Origin: Oscillospiraceae bacterium
GTDB taxonomy: Bacteria; Bacillota; Clostridia; Oscillospirales; Oscillospiraceae
DNA: 64,000 nucleotides
Reading direction: 5' to 3'
Assembly (NCBI GenBank): GCA_030625685.1
Contig: DAOUQJ010000001.1
Span: forward strand, 213,960-277,959
In this document: one piece after another, positions 32,061 to 40,044 of the stretch
Position numbering within the stretch: the stretch's first letter is position 1
Layout: the number at the start of each line of letters is the position of its first letter
Notes under the pieces: generated by a model
What the model saw: only the letters and a program-made list of their open reading frames with translations
Databases searched by the model: none
What the model was told of the DNA's origin: nothing
Made by a program: the position numbers and the translations under genes

Positions 32061-33125
32061 TTACCCTACTTTCACAATTTTATATCTGGATACCAAATCC
32101 ACGCCCAGCACACAAAATAGGATAATCCCTTGAATCATTTGACCCACGGCAAAAGGCACACCTTGAGTTTGCACAATCGTGCCCCCATAAATCAAAGCGC
32201 CCATGAATACGGACATCCCAACCGCTGAAAATGGGTTGAGTCTTGCTATCCAAGCAATGATGACCGCAGTAAATCCATAACCACCTGTGATGCCTGACTC
32301 TAAGCGGTGCACAACACCAGCCACTTCGCTCACACCAGCAAGCCCTGCAATGGCGCCGGAAATGCCCATGACCCAAATGATATTTTTCTTCACATTGATG
32401 CCTGCATATTGCGCCGCAGCTGGGTTATCGCCAATCACGCGCACTTCAAAGCCCCATTTGGTCTTCTTCATCACAAAGTAATAAATGATGGCGATGGCAA
32501 TGGCGATAAAAATTCCTGCATGAATCCTTGTGCCTGCTATCATCGAAAACCAGGCGGTTTTCGTAATTTCAGGTGTGATGGAAAAGCCTCCTGCGTTGGG
32601 ATCTTTCCACGGACCCACTTCCAAATAGCGTATAAATAACAACACAATGTAGTTGAGCATCAACGTCAAAATGGTTTCATTGACATTCCAATACGCTTTT
32701 GGGATGCCAGCAAGCATCGCCACAAGCATACCAAGCAGCATACCGCCAAATAGCATGAGTAAAATCAGTGGAATTCTCGGCATATCAGGAAATGCCATTG
32801 CAATTCCTGCACCAGCCACGGCGCCCATGGCCATTTGACCTTCAGCTCCAATGTTCCAAAGTTTCATGCGAAAGGCGATTGTCACACCCAATGCACAAAG
32901 CATGATAGGAATTGAGCGCGCAATGGAAGACAGCAAGCCTTTTTGTGTAAATAGTGTTTTCACAAATAGCGTATGCAGCACTTTGAGCGATTTTTCTACA
33001 TCATAACCAGAAACAAGGAGCAAGAAATATGTCACCGCAACCGCGAGTAAGATGGCAAGCACGCGCGCTAGCACAATGTTGCCCATATCTCCGTCCATGC
33101 GTTTTTCAATTCTATACTGCTTCAT
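32061..33125 (-). CDS. nupP: Nucleoside-type ABC transporter permease (NupP/YufP family)
   Basis: 354 residues from ATG 33125, chosen because GGAAGG lies 7 nt upstream; it overlaps the ATPase gene by 14 nt. After a short cytosolic N-terminus there are about nine helices. Signature segments are GLLSSIARSIPIMLCALGVTIAFRMKLWNIGAEGQ, GIPKAYWNVNETILTLMLNY and VRVIGDNPAAAQYAGINVKK. It pairs with the permease at 31114-32055. Confidence 0.94.
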   Translation of the reverse strand: MKQYRIEKRMDGDMGNIVLARVLAILLAVAVTYFLLLVSGYDVEKSLKVLHTLFVKTLFTQKGLLSSIARSIPIMLCALGVTIAFRMKLWNIGAEGQMAMGAVAGAGIAMAFPDMPRIPLILLMLFGGMLLGMLVAMLAGIPKAYWNVNETILTLMLNYIVLLFIRYLEVGPWKDPNAGGFSITPEITKTAWFSMIAGTRIHAGIFIAIAIAIIYYFVMKKTKWGFEVRVIGDNPAAAQYAGINVKKNIIWVMGISGAIAGLAGVSEVAGVVHRLESGITGGYGFTAVIIAWIARLNPFSAVGMSVFMGALIYGGTIVQTQGVPFAVGQMIQGIILFCVLGVDLVSRYKIVKVG

Positions 33126-34635
33126 GATCTTGCCTTCCATCCTGCAACTTACGTCCACCCATCATAAGCCCGATGTTTGTGAGTGTTGCTCGTTCTCGTT
33201 CCACTATGCCCATATTTTTCCCTTGACACATGACCATAATTCTATCACTGAATTTCATAAGGGCATCCAAATCCTCTGAAATAAAAAGAATCGCACAACC
33301 CTTTTCACGCTGTGAAATCATACTGCTGTATACTTTCTCCATCGCGCTAATGTCAAGCCCACGCACAGGATAGGTCAAAATAAGCAGCTTTGGATGCAGT
33401 GAGATTTCTCTGGCAAGGAGAAGCTTTTGCATATTTCCGCCAGACATGAAGCGGACAGGCGCATGCACATTTGCCATCGCGATATCATACTCTTCAATCG
33501 CGTCTTTGACTTTTTGTTGCACCTCAGAAAAGTTGATGAATATGCCTTTTTGCTTGTCATAAGTTCTGAGCAGATAGTTATCGATGCTATCCATATCTCC
33601 CACAAGTCCAGTACCCAAACGGTCTTCTGGCACAAAGGCAATGCCAGCTTGCAAGCGCTCACGCACTGATTTTTGGTCTACTCTAGCGCCATCTAAGGTA
33701 ATTTCACCAGATTCTAAGTCTCTCATTCCAGTCAGAATCTCACTGAGTACATTTTGTCCGTTGCCAGCAACTCCAGCAACCCCCAAAATCTCCCCTGCTC
33801 TTGCAGAAAACGTCATATCATCTAAGCCAAGCACACCTTTGTCGTTGTATGCGGACACCGACTTGACTGTGAGAACCTCCTCACCCGTGCATGTATCTAA
33901 AGGTGCATCATTCGTCTCTATTTCTTCCCCCATCATGAGTTTCGACAAGTATTCTTTTTGAATCTTATCTCCTTTGACTGTGCCCACAACTTTACCCTTA
34001 CGTAAGACTGTGACGACATCGGCAATTTGTTCAATTTCATCAAGTTTATGAGAAATAATAACAATGGCACAATCTCGTTTCGCCATGTCGCGCAATGCCT
34101 CAAAGAGAGTCTTGGCTTCCTGTGGTGTCAATACGGCAGTGGGTTCATCTAAAATCAGAAGATTTGCATTTCGATAAAGGGCTTTCACAATCTCGACACG
34201 TTGTTGCTCGCCCACAGACAAATGAGAAACATAGGCCGACGCATCCACATCAAGACCATACTTTTCACCAATGTCACGGATTTTTTCATTGATTTTGCGC
34301 TCACTAATAAACATGTCAAGTTTGGTGCCGAGCACAATGTTCTCGGCCACCGTAAATGCATCGACAAGTTTAAAATGCTGATGAATCATCCCAATGCCAT
34401 TGGCGATGGCGTCTTTCGGCGACTGAATGACGGTTTTCTTCCCATCAATATAGATATCGCCTGCATCTTGCTTATAAATACCATCTAAGATATTCATAAG
34501 AGTTGACTTTCCTGCGCCATTTTCGCCCAGCAAGGCATGAATTTCTCCGCAATTCAGCGTCAAATTCACTGAATCATTCGCAGCAACCCCTGCAAATGTT
34601 TTCGTGATATTCTTCATTTCAACGCGTTGTTCCAT
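33112..34635 (-). CDS. nupO: Nucleoside-type ABC transporter double ATPase (NupO/YufO family)
   Basis: 507 residues with two fused ATPase domains, as in RbsA-type importers. The first has GENGAGKSTLMN, LSVGEQQRVEIVKALYR and LLILDEPTAVLTPQE. The second has degenerate GVAGNGQNVLSEILTG and FMSGGNMQKLLLAREI; its Walker B reads LLILTYPVRGLD, lacking the acidic or Gln residue after the Asp position, so only domain 1 and a hybrid site are likely to hydrolyse ATP. ATG 34635. It is separated from bmpA by a hairpin at 34679-34709. Confidence 0.95.
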   Translation of the reverse strand: MEQRVEMKNITKTFAGVAANDSVNLTLNCGEIHALLGENGAGKSTLMNILDGIYKQDAGDIYIDGKKTVIQSPKDAIANGIGMIHQHFKLVDAFTVAENIVLGTKLDMFISERKINEKIRDIGEKYGLDVDASAYVSHLSVGEQQRVEIVKALYRNANLLILDEPTAVLTPQEAKTLFEALRDMAKRDCAIVIISHKLDEIEQIADVVTVLRKGKVVGTVKGDKIQKEYLSKLMMGEEIETNDAPLDTCTGEEVLTVKSVSAYNDKGVLGLDDMTFSARAGEILGVAGVAGNGQNVLSEILTGMRDLESGEITLDGARVDQKSVRERLQAGIAFVPEDRLGTGLVGDMDSIDNYLLRTYDKQKGIFINFSEVQQKVKDAIEEYDIAMANVHAPVRFMSGGNMQKLLLAREISLHPKLLILTYPVRGLDISAMEKVYSSMISQREKGCAILFISEDLDALMKFSDRIMVMCQGKNMGIVERERATLTNIGLMMGGRKLQDGRQDHEAV

Positions 34636-34678
34636 GTCTTTTCCTCACTGTTTGTAAATTCTTTTTTTAGTACAAAAA

Positions 34679-34713
34679 GTTTGAGGCTATGAATGCATAG
34701 CCTCAAACTGTCA
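34679..34713 (-). terminator. Intercistronic hairpin between bmpA and nupO
   Basis: AGTTTGAGGCTATG and CATAGCCTCAAACT form a 14-bp stem with a 3-nt loop. On the minus strand TTTTTGTAC follows. It should stop or stabilise a fraction of transcripts, giving more binding protein than transporter. Confidence 0.8.
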
Positions 34714-34729
34714 GCTTATCGTTTTAAGT

Positions 34730-35824
34730 TTACTCAGAAACCTCACCGTTTACACCTTGAACGAGGAAGTTCATGCCGAGCATTTCTCCATCTGTCATGG
34801 TAACGCCTTCAGGAACCACAACTTCACCTGCTTGGTTCATAATTGGACCTTGGAAGACATGCATTTCACCACTAACAATTGCTTGCGTAGCAGCTTCAAT
34901 ATCTGCTTTCATTTCGTCAGTCACAGCTGGGCCGAAGTCATCGAGCACTACCATTCCGTCAGACATACCGCCCCAATATTCTTCCATTTCCCATGTGCCA
35001 TCAATAACGGATTGCACAGTATTCACGTAGTAACCAGAAACATCCCAGATTGGTGCAGTCAAGTATTTATCGCCACCCCATTGTGCCATTGGTGCATGAT
35101 AGCCGATTGAATACACATCTGCTTCTGCAGCAGCGACTACTGGTTGCGGAGAATCTTGGTGCATTGCAATCACGTCACAACCTGCATCAAGTAGCCCATT
35201 TGCTGCATTTTTTCCAATTGTTGGGTCGCCCCAATCGCTAGTCCAAACAACATTGACTTCCGCTTCTGGGTTTACACTTTGTACACCCAATGTAAATGCA
35301 TTAATACCACGAAGAACTTCAGGAATTGCAAATGCTGCTACATAACCAATTTGATTGCTTTCTGTTGCATGACCTGCTGCAATACCACTGAGGAAACGTG
35401 GTTCATACATACGACCAAAATAGTTGCTCATATTTTCAGTTGTTTTAAAGCCAGAGAAATGTGCAAACACTAGGTCTGGATGTTCTTCAGACGCTTGCAC
35501 CATTGCATCCATATGACCAAAACTTGTTGCAAAGATTACATTGCAACCTGCATCAATAAGAGTATCAATGGCTTCTTTTGCTGCACTGGTTTCGCCAACG
35601 TTTTCAATATACATTGTTTCAATGCCGAATTCTGCTTCCACAGCTTGTCTACCAAGATCATGCATATGAGTGAAGCCTTGATCACCAATCGGTCCAATGT
35701 AAACAAAACCAGCTTTGATTTCGCTTGTTTCATCTTCAGGATTATCAGCAGGTTCGGATGTACAACCCACCATCGCCATGAGCATAAAGAGAGTTGCAAA
35801 TAATAATGCTACAAACTTTTTCAT
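34730..35824 (-). CDS. bmpA: BMP-family lipoprotein, nucleoside-binding
   Basis: 364 residues from ATG 35824 (AAAGGTGATAAT upstream; the longer frame lacks a ribosome site). Signal peptide ends in lipobox MVGC, so it is membrane-anchored outside the cell. The BMP/PnrA fold shows IKAGFVYIGPIGDQGFTHMH, VIFATSFGHMDAMVQASEEHPD, YFGRMYEPRFLSGIAAGHAT and DVIAMHQDSPQPVVAAAE, followed by the WGGDKYLTAPIWDVSGYYV segment. PnrA-type proteins bind purine nucleosides. First gene of the bmpA-nupOPQ operon. Confidence 0.95.
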   Translation of the reverse strand: MKKFVALLFATLFMLMAMVGCTSEPADNPEDETSEIKAGFVYIGPIGDQGFTHMHDLGRQAVEAEFGIETMYIENVGETSAAKEAIDTLIDAGCNVIFATSFGHMDAMVQASEEHPDLVFAHFSGFKTTENMSNYFGRMYEPRFLSGIAAGHATESNQIGYVAAFAIPEVLRGINAFTLGVQSVNPEAEVNVVWTSDWGDPTIGKNAANGLLDAGCDVIAMHQDSPQPVVAAAEADVYSIGYHAPMAQWGGDKYLTAPIWDVSGYYVNTVQSVIDGTWEMEEYWGGMSDGMVVLDDFGPAVTDEMKADIEAATQAIVSGEMHVFQGPIMNQAGEVVVPEGVTMTDGEMLGMNFLVQGVNGEVSE

Positions 35825-35957
35825 ATTATCACCTTTGTCCTTTTTTATTGTGCAAGAGAGTACACTCTCATTTGCCCAAAATTTCTCTTTAACATACAAA
35901 AAAAGCGTCATATTGAGTCTTTTAAAACACAGATTACGACAACTTTTTCAATAAGAT

Positions 35958-35993
35958 TGTGCTAATATTAGCACATAATATTTTTTTCGTCAA
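35958..35993 (-). promoter_or_regulatory. bmpA promoter covered by an 18-bp perfect palindrome
   Basis: TTGACG (35988-35993), 17 bp, TAATAT (35965-35970) on the minus strand. TGTGCTAATATTAGCACA (35958-35975) is a perfect palindrome containing the whole -10 box. A dimeric repressor bound there would block transcription, and a nucleoside- or nutrient-responsive regulator is likely. No regulator gene is adjacent. A second hairpin (GAGAG/CTCTC, 35856-35869) lies just before the ribosome site. Confidence 0.75.
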
Positions 35994-36066
35994 CAAAAAG
36001 AAATATTTTAAGAATTTATTTGCCATTTTATTGACATCCTCTCTCTTTTACCTCTCTTTCGTAAAA

Positions 36067-36103
36067 AAAGAACGAACTGCAATTGCAGTTCGTTCTTTTT
36101 TTG
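36067..36103. terminator. Bidirectional terminator after tRNA-Gly
   Basis: AGAACGAACTGCAA and TTGCAGTTCGTTCT form a 14-bp palindromic stem flanked by A- and T-runs. Confidence 0.9.
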
Positions 36104-36104
36104 A

Positions 36105-36180
36105 TGGAGCGAGTGACGAGGCTCGAACTCGCTACCTCCACCTTGGCAAGGTGGCGCTCTACCAGATGAGCTACACTCGC
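36105..36180 (-). tRNA. tRNA-Gly (anticodon GCC)
   Basis: A 76-nt cloverleaf: acceptor GCGAGTG/CACTCGC, D-arm GCTC/GAGC, anticodon stem CCACC/GGTGG with loop TTGCCAA, T-arm with TTCGAGC, and an encoded 3' CCA. Single-copy transcription unit with its own promoter and terminator. Confidence 0.98.
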
Positions 36181-36193
36181 ATCAGCGAAGGTT

Positions 36194-36222
36194 ATTATAG
36201 CAATTTATTCTTTTCTTGTCAA
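36194..36222 (-). promoter_or_regulatory. Promoter of tRNA-Gly
   Basis: TTGACA (36217-36222), 17 bp, TATAAT (36194-36199), both perfect consensus; +1 about 7 nt before the tRNA. Confidence 0.92.
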
Positions 36223-36260
36223 TCATTTTTGACAAAGTTATCTAAATTTCTTGCTACAAG

Positions 36261-36851
36261 TCAATAACCTAATGTTTCTTCAATCAAAATGATTTCCATT
36301 TCTTTCACGGGAACGGGTTTTTGCCATAATACCAAAAGCTCTCTACAAATTCGCTCTGGACTCATGCAGTCATAGCAGCGCTCTTCCTGTGTCACACAAG
36401 GCGTATTCACATTGAATCGTCTGGCATTTTTCACCCCTGCAATATTTCTGGCTCTCCATAAAGCTTGTTCAAAATCAGGACGCACTTTGTTCGCCCCCAC
36501 CACAAAATAAACATAAGGTGCTCCATATGCCGTAGCAGAAACGCGATTGCCTACGCCATCAATATTAATGAGTTCTCCTGTTTCTGCTATCCCGTTGAGA
36601 GAAGAAATATAAACTTCCGCTCGATTGGCTCTCTCAATCGCGCCTTTTTCTACCATATGCCACGCCACATCATTGCGTTTCGTCAAAGCATCATATAGAC
36701 CAGTTTCATGCACGGTCTTTGAACCGCCTATCCCCACTGTTGTATCATGAATCTTTTCTGAAAGGTAACGCACCGCTTCTTCTTTCGTTTTAAAATAGGA
36801 AAAAGCAAAGCCTCTTTTTTCAAGATTTTGTTGCAATCTTTCCTTGTTCAT
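36261..36851 (-). CDS. LUD-domain protein (LutC/DUF162-like)
   Basis: 196 residues. LUD signatures: TVGIGGSKTVHETGLYDAL, MVEKGAIERANRAEVYISSLNGIAETGELINIDGVGNR, and VYFVVGANKVRPDF. After the LUD core is a Cys cluster (TPCVTQEERCYDCMSPERIC), a feature of a stand-alone subgroup that may bind a metal. LUD proteins are linked to lactate oxidation, but lutA/lutB are not nearby, so the role is unknown. ATG 36851 overlaps the upstream yitT-type gene by 32 nt, indicating translational coupling. Confidence 0.88.
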   Translation of the reverse strand: MNKERLQQNLEKRGFAFSYFKTKEEAVRYLSEKIHDTTVGIGGSKTVHETGLYDALTKRNDVAWHMVEKGAIERANRAEVYISSLNGIAETGELINIDGVGNRVSATAYGAPYVYFVVGANKVRPDFEQALWRARNIAGVKNARRFNVNTPCVTQEERCYDCMSPERICRELLVLWQKPVPVKEMEIILIEETLGY

Positions 36852-37743
36852 CCTTTTTCACCGCCTTCTGTTTTGTTTTAATTTCTTCGTGTGGTCCAAA
36901 TCCATATCCTAAGACCTCATAGGCTTCACATACAATGAGAAATGCATTGGGGTCAATTTCTTGTATCTTCCTTTTCAAATCTACAATTTGACGTTTTTTA
37001 AATGCGCATAGAAGCACTGTTTTTTCCTCTTTCGTCCATGCCCCTGCGCCATTTAACATGGTAACACCGCGACCAAGTTCAGAAATGATAGCAGCTGCCA
37101 TTGGCTCCGCCTGGTTACTGATGATATAGGCCACTTTGGAAGGATTGGCACCAAAAAGAACCTTATCTAAAACACTCGTTGATACAAACAAAGCAATAAT
37201 CCCCAAAAGTGCACTATTGAGCTGTTTGAATACAAGTGCGACAAGACAAATGACAATAAGGTCAATCACCATGAGAATTTGACCAATGGACCGACTGGGG
37301 TCAATGATGCGTAAAAGACGCGCCACAATTTCTGTGCCGCCCATACTGGCGCCTTCTCGACAGAGAAGCCCCATCGCTGCACCGGTGAATACACCACCGA
37401 ATACACAGGCAACTAGTGGCTCTTCTAAACTTGGCACAACCATCCATTCGCTAAACAGATCCAAGCAAACAGACCCAATGAACATGGCATACAAAGAGCC
37501 AAAGAACATTTTTTTGCCCAGAAACTTCCATCCCAATAAAAAGAGCGGTATGTTGATCAAAATAATAATGACACCAACGGTTGGAAAACCGAGCAAACGA
37601 TTGACCATCTGTGCAATCCCCGTGACACCCCCAAAAGCAATGTCATTGGGACGATAGAATATGCTAAAGGACAACGCAAAGAGAACACATGCCACAGTAA
37701 TCACGGCATATGATCGAATTGGTTCTTTCCATGTCTTCCTCAC
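36820..37743 (-). CDS. YitT-family membrane protein with DUF2179 domain
   Basis: Five to six membrane helices (DUF161: RPNDIAFGGVTGIAQMVNRLLGFPTVGV; REGASMGGTEIVARLL) are followed by a cytosolic DUF2179 domain (ISELGRGVTMLNGAGAWTKE ... VLLCAFKKRQIVDLKRKIQEIDPNAF). Function of the family is undefined. The start is probably GTG 37743, preceded by GGGAAGTG; ATG 37761 or 37758 is in frame but has no ribosome site and lies 4-7 nt from the previous stop. It is likely transcribed with the topoisomerase genes. The C-terminus is Lys-rich. Confidence 0.9.
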   Translation of the reverse strand: MRKTWKEPIRSYAVITVACVLFALSFSIFYRPNDIAFGGVTGIAQMVNRLLGFPTVGVIIILINIPLFLLGWKFLGKKMFFGSLYAMFIGSVCLDLFSEWMVVPSLEEPLVACVFGGVFTGAAMGLLCREGASMGGTEIVARLLRIIDPSRSIGQILMVIDLIVICLVALVFKQLNSALLGIIALFVSTSVLDKVLFGANPSKVAYIISNQAEPMAAAIISELGRGVTMLNGAGAWTKEEKTVLLCAFKKRQIVDLKRKIQEIDPNAFLIVCEAYEVLGYGFGPHEEIKTKQKAVKKDEQGKIATKS

Positions 37744-37764
37744 AAATTCACTTCCCATCATACA

Positions 37765-40002
37765 TTATAATATAGACATTTGGTCAGATGGCTCCTCTTC
37801 TTTTCTCAGCGTTCCTGCAGAAGGGATGCTTCTCGCCCTGTATCGTTGCGGATTATCAAGCCCCGCCTCTTCCAAAAATACGGCTGATTTTAAGACTTTG
37901 TTTTTCTTGAGGTTCATCACCTGCACACCTTGCGTACTTCTCGTTTGTTTGGTGAGCAGTTTTTCTGTTGGTATGACAAGCAATCGATCATCTGACGATT
38001 GCATCACCACTTTGGTATCTTCTGCAATTTGCAGGGCAGTGACCAGTGGGCTTTTGTCTGAATACGCCCCTGTGAGTTTTTTTCGTTTGGTCACAGTTTG
38101 ATAGGAAGACGCTTCCAGTCGTGCCACTTTACCATTTTCGAAGAAGAATAAGATTTGGCCCTTATATCCATTGGCAAGACAAGCCCAAACCACCACTTCA
38201 TCCTGTTGCATTTCCAAGCGCGCTGGCAAATACTCACCAAGGAGTGACGCTTTGCTGTCAGGCAGTTCAGCAAGTGGCAATTTATAGCACTGTTGCTGAT
38301 TAGTAAAGAGCAGTAGCTCTTCTGCATTGGTTGTCCCCCATGCAAACTGTGCCCCATCGCCCTCTTTGTATTTTTGCTCACCACTCATGCGCAAAGACTG
38401 TGGGGTAATTTTCTTCACATAACCTTCTTGAGACAGAAACAGATGCACAGGATACGCAGGCACTTCTTCCTCTATCGCCTCTTCCTGAATCTCTTTCGCT
38501 TCAATCATCTGAGTTCTTCTCTCTGTGCCGTAGGTCTTTTTGACGTGTTTGAGCTGTGAAATGATGACATTGCGGATGCGTGTTGGTTTATCCAACAAAT
38601 CCTTGAGATCTTCAATTTCCTCTTGCAGTTTTTCAACCTCTTGCACACGCTTTAAGATATATTCTTTGTTGATGTTGCGCAGACGAATATCTGCAACGTA
38701 GTCCGCCTGTGTTTTGTCAATGGAGAATGCCTCCATCAAATGCGGGATAACCATCGCTTCTTCTTGCGTTTCTCGAATAATGGCTATGGCTCTATCAATA
38801 TCGAGTAGAATGCTGCGAAGCCCCAATAATAGATGCAGTTTTTCTTCTTTTTGTCGAATGGTAAAGCTCGTTTGTCGGCGCACACAGTCCATCCGCCATA
38901 CAATCCAGTGATCCAATAGTTCGCCCACACCCATGACACGTGGCATTCCTTCCACGAGCACATTAAAGTTGCAGGAAATGGAGTCTTGCAAACTCGTCAT
39001 ACGATAGAGTTTTTGCATGAGTTTTTGTGGGTCTGTGCCACGCTTTAGGTCGATGGTCAGTTTGAGACCAGATAAATCCGTTTCATCTCTCATATCTGCA
39101 ATTTCCCGAATTTTTCCGACTTTGACCAAATCGGTCACTTTGGCAATGATGACTTCCACTGTGGTGGAATAGGGAATTTCGAATATCTCAATGACATTTT
39201 CTTTTGGCAGATGACGCCATTTCGAGCGCACTTTAAAAGAGCCTCTTCCCGTTTCATAAATGCCCCTGATTTCCTTTTCCACAAAGAGAAGTTCTCCCCC
39301 CGTTGGCAAATCAGGCCCGAGTAGTGTCTCCATCAAATCTGCTGTGGGCTTTTTGATGCGTGCAATGGTGGTTTCACAAACTTCTGCCAAGTTAAACCCA
39401 CACAAATTGGATGCCATCCCCACCGCAATGCCTTGGTTTGCGCTGACAAGCACATTAGGAAAGGTTGTAGGCAATAGTGTTGGCTCTTCCATACTAGAGT
39501 CGTAGTTTGGCACAAAATCGACCGTATCTTTGTCAATATCTCGAAAAATCTCTTCACATATAGCATCCAGGCGCACTTCAGTATATCGAGATGCCGCATA
39601 AGCCATATCCCTTGAATACACCTTACCAAAGTTACCTTTAGAATCTACCAAAGGATGCAATAATGCGCCATATCCTCTGGATAGACGCACCATTGTTTCA
39701 TAAATGGCGGCATCGCCGTGGGGGTTTAGTTTCATCGTCGCCCCCACGACATTTGCCGATTTCGTACGTGTCCCTGCAAGCAGTTTCATTTGGTACATAG
39801 TGTAGAGCAATTTTCGATGCGAGGGTTTAAACCCATCAATTTCGGGTATGGCTCGAGACACGATGACCGACATTGCATAGGGCATATAGTTGACCTTCAA
39901 TGTCTGGGTAATCGGTTGCTCTAACACCTCTGCATGCAATCCTTCTATATTTGTTGCATCGAGCTGTTTATTCTTATTGACGGGCTTTTTTTTGTTTGGC
40001 AT
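37765..40002 (-). CDS. parC: Type II topoisomerase subunit A (ParC/GyrA-like)
   Basis: 745 residues. The DNA-cleaving subunit: N-terminal winged helix with NPHGDAAIYETMVRLSR (quinolone-determining region), catalytic Tyr in AASRYTEVRLD, tower and coiled-coil (LQEEIEDLKDLLDKPTRIRN), then a C-terminal beta-pinwheel of variable blades. I see no GyrA box (QRRGGKG), arguing for decatenase/ParC-type activity rather than gyrase. The sequence diverges from standard GyrA and ParC and probably belongs to the second topoisomerase pair found in many Clostridia. Its partner subunit is at 41755-43734, separated by an unrelated secreted-protein gene. Confidence 0.93.
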   Translation of the reverse strand: MPNKKKPVNKNKQLDATNIEGLHAEVLEQPITQTLKVNYMPYAMSVIVSRAIPEIDGFKPSHRKLLYTMYQMKLLAGTRTKSANVVGATMKLNPHGDAAIYETMVRLSRGYGALLHPLVDSKGNFGKVYSRDMAYAASRYTEVRLDAICEEIFRDIDKDTVDFVPNYDSSMEEPTLLPTTFPNVLVSANQGIAVGMASNLCGFNLAEVCETTIARIKKPTADLMETLLGPDLPTGGELLFVEKEIRGIYETGRGSFKVRSKWRHLPKENVIEIFEIPYSTTVEVIIAKVTDLVKVGKIREIADMRDETDLSGLKLTIDLKRGTDPQKLMQKLYRMTSLQDSISCNFNVLVEGMPRVMGVGELLDHWIVWRMDCVRRQTSFTIRQKEEKLHLLLGLRSILLDIDRAIAIIRETQEEAMVIPHLMEAFSIDKTQADYVADIRLRNINKEYILKRVQEVEKLQEEIEDLKDLLDKPTRIRNVIISQLKHVKKTYGTERRTQMIEAKEIQEEAIEEEVPAYPVHLFLSQEGYVKKITPQSLRMSGEQKYKEGDGAQFAWGTTNAEELLLFTNQQQCYKLPLAELPDSKASLLGEYLPARLEMQQDEVVVWACLANGYKGQILFFFENGKVARLEASSYQTVTKRKKLTGAYSDKSPLVTALQIAEDTKVVMQSSDDRLLVIPTEKLLTKQTRSTQGVQVMNLKKNKVLKSAVFLEEAGLDNPQRYRARSIPSAGTLRKEEEPSDQMSIL

Positions 40003-40044
40003 ATCTTTAATTCCTTACTATGTACTCTTAAAGTCTATGTTTTA

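Noticed and set aside
35959..35974. CIRCE element (HrcA site) at the bmpA promoter
   Set aside because: CIRCE has TTAGCACTC and GAGTGCTAA separated by 9 bp; here the half-sites are inverted in order and have no spacer.
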